Shown here piece by piece: positions 1 to 7,295 of a DNA stretch of 64,000 nt. The notes under the pieces are model-generated. The model saw only the letters and a program-made list of their open reading frames with translations, did not search any database and was not told the DNA's origin. A program made the translations under genes and the position numbers. Numbering within the stretch: position 1 is the stretch's first letter; each line of letters begins with the position of its first letter. Source of the DNA: Litorimonas sp039975855 (GTDB taxonomy: Bacteria > Pseudomonadota > Alphaproteobacteria > Caulobacterales > Maricaulaceae). The stretch is from positions 620,001 to 684,000 of the forward strand of contig JBDWGH010000002.1 of assembly GCA_039975855.1 (NCBI GenBank). Direction: 5' to 3'.

Positions 1-587
1 GCATCCGCAATTGCGGCTAATAAATTAGGATTTTCACCGTCTACTGAGATCGCAAATTTCGCATTGGAGAGGGTATATTCATGCGCACAATAAAGCTTCG
101 TCGCGTCCGGTAAGGCCATTATTCGAGACAAGCTTTCCCACATTTCTTCAGGGGTCCCTTCAAATAAGCGGCCACACCCGAGAGCAAAAATCGTATCGCC
201 GACGAAGGCAATCTCGGCCGCTGGAATGTGGTAGATGATATGCTCATCCGTATGCCCCGGGGTGTGAATGACATTGACAGTGTGACCCGCAAATTCAAAT
301 GCGTCGCCGCCCGAATGTGTGATGTCACGTACAGGAATAGCATCCTGTTGCGGTCCTCTGACCTGACAGTCATACCGCCGCTTTATCGCAACATTCCCGC
401 CTGCATGATCGGGATGCCAATGTGTGTTCCAGATTTCTGTCAGCGTCCAACCACGTGCTTCGCATTGCGCCGCAATCTCTCGAGCATCGGGCGTATCTAT
501 TGCGGCTGTCGCGCCCGTCTTAGCATCATGCAACAGGAAACCGTAATTGTCGGAGAGGCATGGAAATAGAGCGACTTCAAGCGACAT
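1..587 (-). CDS. gloB: Hydroxyacylglutathione hydrolase (glyoxalase II), 3' end outside window
   Basis: The enzyme hydrolyses S-lactoylglutathione to D-lactate and glutathione, the second step of cytosolic methylglyoxal detoxification. The first 195 residues are visible, out of about 255 usual for the family. The metallo-beta-lactamase fold signature THWHPDHAGG lies at residues 55-64 (H56, H58, D60, H61). H112 sits in a TPGHTDEH motif, D131 in GDTIFALGCGRLFEG, and H169 in CAHEYT, so the binuclear metal site is complete. The ATG has a TCGGAGGA-like Shine-Dalgarno just upstream. The start overlaps the 3' end of the upstream membrane-protein gene by 11 bases, which suggests co-transcription. Only the C-terminal glutathione-binding domain is missing, because the window ends. 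Confidence 0.95.
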   Translation of the reverse strand, partial: MSLEVALFPCLSDNYGFLLHDAKTGATAAIDTPDAREIAAQCEARGWTLTEIWNTHWHPDHAGGNVAIKRRYDCQVRGPQQDAIPVRDITHSGGDAFEFAGHTVNVIHTPGHTDEHIIYHIPAAEIAFVGDTIFALGCGRLFEGTPEEMWESLSRIMALPDATKLYCAHEYTLSNAKFAISVDGENPNLLAAIAD

Positions 588-1005
588 GACTGTCCTCCGA
601 TAAATTGGGTTCTCCGACCTTTGCGGCCGCGCCCATAATACCGATTATAACTGCCGGCCAAATCATGGTCAGCATGTAGAGGCCAACATGGACATTCCCA
701 GCAGATGGATCGACCTGCGCCGCGCGGCCTGTTTGTGCAAATGCTGCCCAGACCAAAACTGTTAATGCCAACCCCATCCAAAGCGCCAATCTAACGCGTC
801 GACGCGGTCGCATCGCACTATCCAAAAGCAGAAATGGCAACGCCGTATAAACGGACATACCAATAACGGCGCCTAAAGAGGCATCTTTAACCTCGGTCAT
901 AGCGGAAATGATAAGGCGGTCTGCGAGAAAAGGGAGCGTGAACGCGATCGCGGCGGTGATGAGGCCCGTGGGGGTCACCAGGGGGCGTTTTATAGGGTCG
1001 GTCAT
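577..1005 (-). CDS. Small polytopic membrane protein of unknown function
   Basis: A protein of about 142 residues with four hydrophobic stretches: roughly residues 13-33, 40-60, 70-92 and 108-128 counted from the ATG at MTDPIKRP. A basic patch (RPRRRVR) between the second and third helices fits a cytoplasmic loop. A TTG 51 bases further upstream is in frame, but it would add a non-membrane leader, so I prefer the ATG. The gene overlaps gloB by 11 bases and probably shares its transcript. I do not recognise the family, and no catalytic motif is visible. A general inner-membrane protein is all that can be claimed. Confidence 0.7.
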   Translation of the reverse strand: MTDPIKRPLVTPTGLITAAIAFTLPFLADRLIISAMTEVKDASLGAVIGMSVYTALPFLLLDSAMRPRRRVRLALWMGLALTVLVWAAFAQTGRAAQVDPSAGNVHVGLYMLTMIWPAVIIGIMGAAAKVGEPNLSEDSHVA

Positions 1006-1165
1006 AGTCTGGTTGTAAAGGGTCAAAGAAGAGAGAACAAAGCAATAATCAGGCAAGCAAAGTCGCTATAACCCATTGTCAACATCTGGAATCGGGGCCA
1101 CCAATGTCTCCATACAACAATTTTAGTCGAGTTGCAGCTAAACCACTCGAAACGATTGGCCTTAT

Positions 1166-1194
1166 GAAAACGAATGTTATGAACACTCGTTTTC
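1166..1194. promoter_or_regulatory. 29-bp imperfect palindrome in a divergent intergenic region
   Basis: The arms GAAAACGAATGTT and AACACTCGTTTTC flank a three-base centre (ATG). They are complementary over 13 positions with a single A/C mismatch, which becomes a G-U wobble in minus-strand RNA. The element lies 160 bases upstream of the minus-strand membrane-protein gene and 85 bases upstream of the BASS transporter. No T-run follows on either strand, so an operator or an RNA hairpin is likelier than an intrinsic terminator. The function is inferred. Confidence 0.5.
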
Positions 1195-1278
1195 GGAGTG
1201 ATCTTGCCAAAGTATGAGATATAGATTTACCCAACACCACTCATAGATGCCCAAATTTAGCCAACCCGAAAGACACGT

Positions 1279-2160
1279 ATGTTTAGTTTCTACTTGGCAA
1301 ATGAATATTGGTTTGCTGCTGCGCAGCTGAGCCTGGCCATGCTGGGAATGGGCGCAACACTGGCTCCGAAGGACTTCACCGGGATTATCAAAACGCCTCG
1401 TGCCTTTACCGTGGGCATGGGTTTGCAATTACTTCTGGTGCCTCTTGTCGCCTTCCTTTTCATATCACTATCTGGGGCCGCGGCGGGCATTCTAATCGGC
1501 CTCGCCTTACTGGCCGCAATTCCAGGCGGAACTGTCTCGAACATTTTCACCTATATGGGCAAAGGAAATATCGTTCTGTCCATTGCAATAACAGCCATCA
1601 CGACCATTGCCTGCCTCATCACCACGCCTATCGTTTTGAATTTTTTAATCTCTCAACATATGCCGGCTGACTTTGTGATGCCTGTTGGCCGTATCGCGTT
1701 TGAGATTTGTCTATTCCTCCTGATACCTTTGTTTATCGGCATGGCGTTATTCGCGAAATTGCCCAACCATGCTGAAAGAATTTCTAAGCTCGGCATTTAC
1801 GGATCTATTTTTGTTATACTTTTGATCGTCATAGGGTCCGCGGGGGCAGGTCGATTAGACCTCAGCACTTTTGGCCCGAGGAATATTATGATTATCCTCG
1901 CCTTCGCATTAGCTCTATTGGTCCTCAGCATCATTGTCCCGAAGATCCTTCGGCTACCGACCAAGGATGGAACGGCAATCCAGATTGAAGTTACGGTTCG
2001 CAACACCAACCTGGGTCTTCTGCTTAACGCATCTCTATTCCCGCCCGGTCATGCGTTAGGCGGGACGGTGCTGATGACGCTCTTATTATACGGAGCCGTT
2101 ATGCTGCTGTTGGGCGGCGGATTGATTGTTTATAATCGACGGGTGCATCGGGTACATTAG
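1279..2160 (+). CDS. Bile acid:sodium symporter (BASS) family transporter
   Basis: A 293-residue protein with about nine to ten hydrophobic helices, the size and pattern of the SBF/BASS family of sodium-coupled organic-anion transporters in the inner membrane. The N-terminal half carries the typical GMGATL...DF segment (residues about 23-33). The conserved glycine/proline-rich crossing region AAIPGGTVSNIFTYMGKGN follows at about 78-96. A short basic tail (YNRRVHRVH) should be cytoplasmic. The substrate cannot be read from the sequence; family members carry bile acids, pyruvate, pantoate or other organic anions. It lies 81 bases ahead of a cytochrome P450 gene on the same strand, so the two may act on one small organic substrate, which is inference. 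Confidence 0.9.
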   Translation: MFSFYLANEYWFAAAQLSLAMLGMGATLAPKDFTGIIKTPRAFTVGMGLQLLLVPLVAFLFISLSGAAAGILIGLALLAAIPGGTVSNIFTYMGKGNIVLSIAITAITTIACLITTPIVLNFLISQHMPADFVMPVGRIAFEICLFLLIPLFIGMALFAKLPNHAERISKLGIYGSIFVILLIVIGSAGAGRLDLSTFGPRNIMIILAFALALLVLSIIVPKILRLPTKDGTAIQIEVTVRNTNLGLLLNASLFPPGHALGGTVLMTLLLYGAVMLLLGGGLIVYNRRVHRVH

Positions 2161-2241
2161 ACCAAATTAGGCACCTTCCGCTCTATCTGGGCATTGTGAA
2201 TAGATTGATTACCACGCAAGGCCACGTCATAGACCCTCATA

Positions 2242-3459
2242 ATGTCTGGTTTTACCTTTAACCCAACGTCCAACTCTTTTACCGCCAATCCTTATGCGGT
2301 TTATGCACAGCTACGTGCCCAAGACGCGCCTTTTTACTGGCCTGATTTAGACATGGTGATGCTCTCGCGTTTTGAAGACGTCTCGCAAGTCGCTCTGAAC
2401 TCGAGTTGTGTTCGATCTCTGCAGAACCACCGCAGTTCCGAAGACCTACTAGCCGAAAAAGAAAAATCTGGCTTCGATAATATGCCTTATCATGAGCGCT
2501 TCGTGCAGAAAAACCTGCTAGATACAGATGGCCCGGAGCATATAAGATTGCGAAAACTTGTCTTTGGCGCATTTACAACGCGAGCGGTTCAACGTTTGGA
2601 AAATGAAATTCTGGGGTATGTTAGAACGCTTTTCAGGAGCTTACCTCAGAAAACGACTTTTGACTTCATAACGCACATCTCCTCACATTTACCGGGAATG
2701 GTAATTGCGCGTTTTCTGGGTGTACCAATTTCAGATGCTACACAATTAGGCGCCTGGTCAGAGAAGGTTGTCGCCTATTATGACGTCGATAAAACACCAG
2801 AAAAGAAGGCTGCCGCCGAAGACGCAGTCAAAGCTTTTCACGACTATCTTGTCACTCTAAAATCTGAACGCGTCCATGAGCCAACAGATGATTTGATCTC
2901 AAAAATGGTGGCGCAAAAAGCAGAAGGCTTATTCCAATCAGACGAACTCATTGCCACTTCTATGTTGATCTTAATGGCGGGGCATGGATCATCAATTGAT
3001 GTAATCGGGACGGGACTGTTAGCACTCCTCAATAACCCGGAAGCGATGACCTCTTTACGCGAGAACCCTTCGCTTTGGCCTTCCGCAATTGAAGAAATGT
3101 TCCGTTACGAACCACCCCTCCCCTTTTTTCATAGGCACGCCACAAATGAGGTAAACATTCGCGGACATAATTATCCGGCAGGCACAACATTTGGCCTGCT
3201 CTACGCGGCCGCAAATCGCGATGAGGCAGTTTTCTCCAAACCCGAAAAATTCGATATTTTTCGTCAACCTAATCGTCATATGGCTTTTGGACGAGGGGCC
3301 CATTTATGCCTTGGCAATCAACTCGCCAAATTAAATATGAAGGTCTTATTCACCTACTTATTTTCCGAATATGAGGCTGTAGAATTGGATGGATTGCCCG
3401 AGTTCAAAACAGGTCTATCCATACGAGGCTTGAAAACCTTACCAGTAAAACTCTCATAA
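2242..3459 (+). CDS. Cytochrome P450
   Basis: A soluble bacterial P450 of 405 residues, which would use reduced ferredoxin or flavodoxin to hydroxylate a small hydrophobic substrate. The heme-binding loop is FGRGAHLCLGNQLAKLN with the proximal thiolate at Cys356. The K-helix ExxR motif is seen in IEEMFRYEPP. The I-helix oxygen-binding segment reads LMAGHGSSIDV. Most P450s have an acid-alcohol pair at this position (AGxDT or AGxET); here it is Gly-Ser-Ser. The acid needed for classical proton delivery is therefore missing, and the chemistry may differ. No ferredoxin or ferredoxin reductase lies nearby. The stop codon overlaps the terminator of the converging clpA gene. Substrate unknown. Confidence 0.93.
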   Translation: MSGFTFNPTSNSFTANPYAVYAQLRAQDAPFYWPDLDMVMLSRFEDVSQVALNSSCVRSLQNHRSSEDLLAEKEKSGFDNMPYHERFVQKNLLDTDGPEHIRLRKLVFGAFTTRAVQRLENEILGYVRTLFRSLPQKTTFDFITHISSHLPGMVIARFLGVPISDATQLGAWSEKVVAYYDVDKTPEKKAAAEDAVKAFHDYLVTLKSERVHEPTDDLISKMVAQKAEGLFQSDELIATSMLILMAGHGSSIDVIGTGLLALLNNPEAMTSLRENPSLWPSAIEEMFRYEPPLPFFHRHATNEVNIRGHNYPAGTTFGLLYAAANRDEAVFSKPEKFDIFRQPNRHMAFGRGAHLCLGNQLAKLNMKVLFTYLFSEYEAVELDGLPEFKTGLSIRGLKTLPVKLS

Positions 3460-3483
3460 AAAAGCCCGCCAATTTGACGGGCT
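3458..3483 (-). terminator. Intrinsic terminator of clpA
   Basis: Read on the minus strand, a hairpin AGCCCG...CGGGCT (6 bp, with a partly paired 9-base apex) is followed by six T residues. It lies 24 bases past the clpA stop and overlaps the stop codon of the converging P450 gene. The opposite strand lacks a good T-run, so it probably works mainly for clpA. Confidence 0.75.
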
Positions 3484-3506
3484 CGATTAAGATTTAGAAG
3501 AATAGG

Positions 3507-5822
3507 CTAAGCGTCTTCTTTTGGTTTCGGAGCCTTTGACCCCTTCCCTTTTCCAGACGCCTTCGCAGGTGGAACAATTTTGAAAGTTAGGTTTTCCTTC
3601 TTTCTATCCACCCCGACCTTTACAAGGCCGCCCGTTTTCAGCTTTCCAAACAATATCTCATCCGCGAGCGGTTTTTTGATATATTCTTGAATGGCCCGGC
3701 CCAGCGGACGCGCGCCATAGCGTTTGTCATAGCCTTTATTGGCAAGCCAGAGATTGGCACCTTTGGAAAGTTCGAACTCGATCTTCCGCTCAGACAGCTG
3801 GGCTTCCAATTGGATGACGAATTTGTCGACAACCTTCGCAATGTCTTCGGGCGAGAGCGCGGCAAAGCTGACAATCGCGTCGAGACGATTACGGAATTCC
3901 GGCGTGAAACGGCGTTTAATGGCGCCGTCTTGTTCGTCGTCCTTCAGGCCGCGACCAAATCCAATTTCAGCTTTGGCAGCGTCCGCCGCACCCGCATTTG
4001 TTGTCATAATTAAAATGACATTGCGGAAGTCGACTTTGCGGCCATTCGTGTCGGTCAGGAAGCCATTATCCATCACCTGCAATAAGATGTTGTAGATGTC
4101 AGGATGAGCTTTCTCGATCTCATCCAAGAGTAGGATAGAGTGCGGATTCTGGTTCACAGCGTCCGTGAGTAATCCACCCTGATCATAGCCAACATATCCT
4201 GGAGGCGCACCAATCAGGCGCGAGACCGTGTGACGTTCCATATATTCGGACATGTCAAAGCGGAGTAGCTCCAAACCTTGGGTCATTGCGAGTTGCTTCG
4301 CGACTTCGGTTTTACCAACGCCTGTTGGACCGGCGAACAGGTAAGACCCAATCGGCTTATTTGGTTCGCGCAGACCCGCACGGGCAAGCTTGACAGCAGA
4401 CGCAACTTTCTCAATCGCGTCATCCTGACCAAACACCATGCGTTTGAGATCCATCGGTAATGATTTTAGCGCCTTCTCATCATCGCGCGAAATAGATTTC
4501 GGTGGAATGCGAGCGATCTTGGCAATCACGGATTCGATCTCTTTGATACCGATCTTCTTTTTCCGCTTATCTTCCTTAACGAGTTTGGTACGCGCGCCGG
4601 CTTCATCGATAATATCAATCGCTTTGTCAGGGAGCTTGCGATCGGTGATATGACGTACGGATAGGTCGACGGCGCCCTGAATAGCGGCTGCCGAATAGGT
4701 CACGTCATGAAATTCTTCGAAATAGGTTTTCAGACCCTGTAAGATTTTCACCGTATCTTCTGCAGTTGGCTCTGAAACATCGATCTTCAGGAAACGGCGA
4801 GACAAAGCCCGATCTTTCTCAAAGTGCTGGCGATATTCCTTATAAGTCGTCGACCCCATGCAACGAAGTTTACCACTTTGAAGCGCAGGTTTGAGTAAGT
4901 TAGACGCGTCCATAGCGCCGCCTGATGTGGCACCTGCACCAATGATTGTGTGAATTTCGTCGATGAACAACACCGCGCCGTCTGTGTCTTGCAACTGAGT
5001 CACGACAGCTTTGAGCCGTTCTTCGAAATCGCCGCGGTAACGTGTCCCGGCCAGCAGTGCGCCCATGTCGAGTGAGTAAATCGTGGCGTCGGCCAGCACG
5101 TCGGGCACTTCACCGTTGACGATGCGGCGAGCAATTCCTTCTGCAATCGCAGTTTTACCCACGCCGGGATCACCCACAAGGAGCGGGTTATTCTTGCGGC
5201 GGCGCGAGAGCACCATGATGCAACGTTCAACTTCCTCATCGCGGCCAATCAGCGGATCAATATCCCCGTCTTGGGCTTTCTGGTTCAGATTGACGGTATA
5301 TTCTTCGAGCGGATCTTTCTTCTTGGCGTCTTCGCCTTCGGGCATATCGGCGCCCGTCGGGGATTTCGGGGCCGTGCCGTCACCAGATTTGCTGATGCCG
5401 TGACTGATGTAATTCACTGCATCATAACGGGTCATATCGCGTTCCTGCAGGAAGTAGACGGCATGGGATTCTCGTTCAGCGAATAAAGCCACTAGCGCAT
5501 TTGCGCCCGTGACTTCTTCGCGGCCTGAGGACTGCACATGGATGACGGCGCGCTGAATCACGCGGTGGAACCCTGCGGTTGGGCGGGCTTCTTCAAATTC
5601 TTCAACGACGAGCGACGCGAGGTCTTCGTCCAGATAACGCTGCACATCGGCGCGCAAAGGTTCAATATCGACATCGCACGCCGAGATGACGGCGGCGGCG
5701 TCTTTGTCGTCCAACAGCGCAAACAACAGATGCTCCAACGTAGCGAGCTCGTGTTTACGATCACTCGCTAGCGTCAAGGCGCGGTGGATGGTTTCTTCCA
5801 AAACGGGGGAAAAAGATGCCAT
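3507..5822 (-). CDS. clpA: ATP-dependent Clp protease ATP-binding subunit ClpA
   Basis: The AAA+ unfoldase that feeds substrates, including N-degron proteins delivered by ClpS, into the ClpP peptidase. The 771-residue length is typical. Residues 1-145 form the Clp N-domain repeats, followed by an acidic/lysine-rich linker. The first AAA module has Walker A GDPGVGKT at 217-224 and a VLFIDEIHTIIGAG Walker B. The second module, from about residue 490, has GPTGVGKT and LLLDEIEKAHPD, and ends in the ClpB-D2-type C-terminal domain. The short linker between modules (no ClpB coiled-coil insertion) identifies ClpA. The tail is lysine-rich. A GAAAGGAAAA Shine-Dalgarno precedes the ATG. The partner clpS lies 0.9 kb upstream on the same strand, with an oppositely oriented gene in between. 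Confidence 0.98.
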   Translation of the reverse strand: MASFSPVLEETIHRALTLASDRKHELATLEHLLFALLDDKDAAAVISACDVDIEPLRADVQRYLDEDLASLVVEEFEEARPTAGFHRVIQRAVIHVQSSGREEVTGANALVALFAERESHAVYFLQERDMTRYDAVNYISHGISKSGDGTAPKSPTGADMPEGEDAKKKDPLEEYTVNLNQKAQDGDIDPLIGRDEEVERCIMVLSRRRKNNPLLVGDPGVGKTAIAEGIARRIVNGEVPDVLADATIYSLDMGALLAGTRYRGDFEERLKAVVTQLQDTDGAVLFIDEIHTIIGAGATSGGAMDASNLLKPALQSGKLRCMGSTTYKEYRQHFEKDRALSRRFLKIDVSEPTAEDTVKILQGLKTYFEEFHDVTYSAAAIQGAVDLSVRHITDRKLPDKAIDIIDEAGARTKLVKEDKRKKKIGIKEIESVIAKIARIPPKSISRDDEKALKSLPMDLKRMVFGQDDAIEKVASAVKLARAGLREPNKPIGSYLFAGPTGVGKTEVAKQLAMTQGLELLRFDMSEYMERHTVSRLIGAPPGYVGYDQGGLLTDAVNQNPHSILLLDEIEKAHPDIYNILLQVMDNGFLTDTNGRKVDFRNVILIMTTNAGAADAAKAEIGFGRGLKDDEQDGAIKRRFTPEFRNRLDAIVSFAALSPEDIAKVVDKFVIQLEAQLSERKIEFELSKGANLWLANKGYDKRYGARPLGRAIQEYIKKPLADEILFGKLKTGGLVKVGVDRKKENLTFKIVPPAKASGKGKGSKAPKPKEDA

Positions 5823-5993
5823 ATTATGTTTTCCTTTCGATAAAAGGATGTGGGGACACCCTCCCGTTATTCAAGCCGCGAACTGTCACACCCCCGTGAT
5901 ATTCGCGTTTCGGGGATTCGCCGCTCACGAGAAGACACTAGACGCGGAGAGTTTGCGTGTCATGTTGACAACTCGTCATAGAGAGGTTTCGAC

Positions 5994-6761
5994 ATGCAAC
6001 GCACATTCTTTGCTCTTCTTGCTATTGGCTTGAGTTTGGCCTTGCTGACACCGACCCCAATCTATGCGCAAGATGAAGATGAGATCATCGTCACAGGAAC
6101 CCGTATGTCTCGTGCGGATAGTTTTGAAGAAAGCGGCGGGGCGCCAGGCGTTACCGTGGTAAAGCGCGGAGATTTTCTCCTTCTCGGCGTTACAATTGAA
6201 TCTGACGCCCGTGAACTCACGGACCGCATGAACGAGCTTTCAGATACTATTGAAGCTTTTATCAAAGCCGCCGAAACGGATGATACGATTGAGCTCTCGA
6301 TTATCGAATCTGGCAAAACTGTTCGTCGATTGACGCAAGCCAATTATATTCAAGGCGTAAGCTTTGGCGGGCGTCCCGACACCTCCGTTGCGCGGATGCG
6401 GGTGAAAACCGCTATCCCTAACCGAGTGGAGAATAGCGCGATCCTAGCGTCGAAACTCTCCCGGTTTGTTGAAGGAATTGAAGAAACGGGGCGAATTTCG
6501 ATTAGCACGAACGGCGAAACGTCAGTGTCTGTCGTGGATCCTTATCAGTACCGCGATGAAGTCGTCGCTAAGATTGTGGACGAAATTAACGCTATAACTG
6601 ATGCGCTTGGGCCAGAATATGTCGCGATAATAAAAGGGTTAGACCGGCAAGTATATTGGGATCGAAAGGGCGACATCGACCTCGCCTTCTCTTTACCGTA
6701 TAGTTATGAAATCATCCCAAACACATTGCATTCAATCGATCAGATTGAGCCGGATTACTAA
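5994..6761 (+). CDS. Periplasmic protein with a TonB-box-like N-terminus and SIMPL-like body
   Basis: A 255-residue protein. The first 25 residues are a clear signal peptide ending at IYAQ. The mature N-terminus reads DEDEIIVTGTRMSR, which matches the TonB box seen at the mature N-terminus of alphaproteobacterial TonB-dependent receptors (E-I/V-V-V-T-G-T-R). No plug or beta-barrel follows. Instead there is one soluble domain of alternating strands and helices with a long helix (ELTDRMNELSDTIEAFIKAA), reminiscent of SIMPL/DUF541 proteins. The gene sits alone between clpS and clpA on the opposite strand and shares four bases with the clpS stop. I infer a periplasmic protein that may contact TonB. 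The SIMPL resemblance is only by eye, so the exact fold is open. Confidence 0.75.
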   Translation: MQRTFFALLAIGLSLALLTPTPIYAQDEDEIIVTGTRMSRADSFEESGGAPGVTVVKRGDFLLLGVTIESDARELTDRMNELSDTIEAFIKAAETDDTIELSIIESGKTVRRLTQANYIQGVSFGGRPDTSVARMRVKTAIPNRVENSAILASKLSRFVEGIEETGRISISTNGETSVSVVDPYQYRDEVVAKIVDEINAITDALGPEYVAIIKGLDRQVYWDRKGDIDLAFSLPYSYEIIPNTLHSIDQIEPDY

Positions 6762-7114
6762 GCCTTTTCTAAGGTGCATTGCAGAGGGTGTTGAGCCCGT
6801 TTGGCACTGTCCATGACTTGCGCGACTTTGGTTTCTGCGACTTCAAAGGTGTAAACACCGCATGTCCCAACGCCCGATTGGTGCACATTCAGCATAATCT
6901 GCGTCGCCTCTTCCGAGGTCTTGTTGAATATGCCCATCAGGATAGACACGACAAATTCCATCGGCGTGTAATCATCATTCATAAGCAATACGCGCCACAT
7001 AGACGGTTTTTTAGTCTTAGGACGGACTTTCGTGGCAACGCCCCGTTCCTCTCCGTCTTCAGTACCCTTGTCTTTGTCAGGGCCCGCCGTGATATGATTC
7101 AGTTCGAAGTGCAT
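6758..7114 (-). CDS. clpS: ATP-dependent Clp protease adaptor ClpS
   Basis: The adaptor that binds bulky hydrophobic N-terminal residues (N-degrons) and hands substrates to ClpA. It has 118 residues, with a flexible N-terminal tail of about 35 residues rich in charged amino acids. The folded core is unmistakable: WRVLLMNDDYTPMEFVV forms the start of the binding pocket (the Asn-Asp-Asp-Tyr-Thr-Pro-Met block), followed by VHQSGVGTCGVYTFEVAETK. It is on the same strand as clpA, 0.9 kb upstream of it. The last four bases are shared with the stop of the converging TonB-box protein gene. Confidence 0.98.
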   Translation of the reverse strand: MHFELNHITAGPDKDKGTEDGEERGVATKVRPKTKKPSMWRVLLMNDDYTPMEFVVSILMGIFNKTSEEATQIMLNVHQSGVGTCGVYTFEVAETKVAQVMDSAKRAQHPLQCTLEKA

Positions 7115-7295
7115 AACGGCTTATATAAAGCCTAAGCCCGCCGCGCCAAGATGCCGAACTGCGAAATATGGGTGTGAATTGAGTAAGAACACGGCAGGTC
7201 ATTTAATACCCTTGGTCAGCACAAAATTTCAAAAATGCTCATATTTGCAGGGGTTTGTAACACTCTCTTAATTGCAATCTGTAATAGTATTTTGT

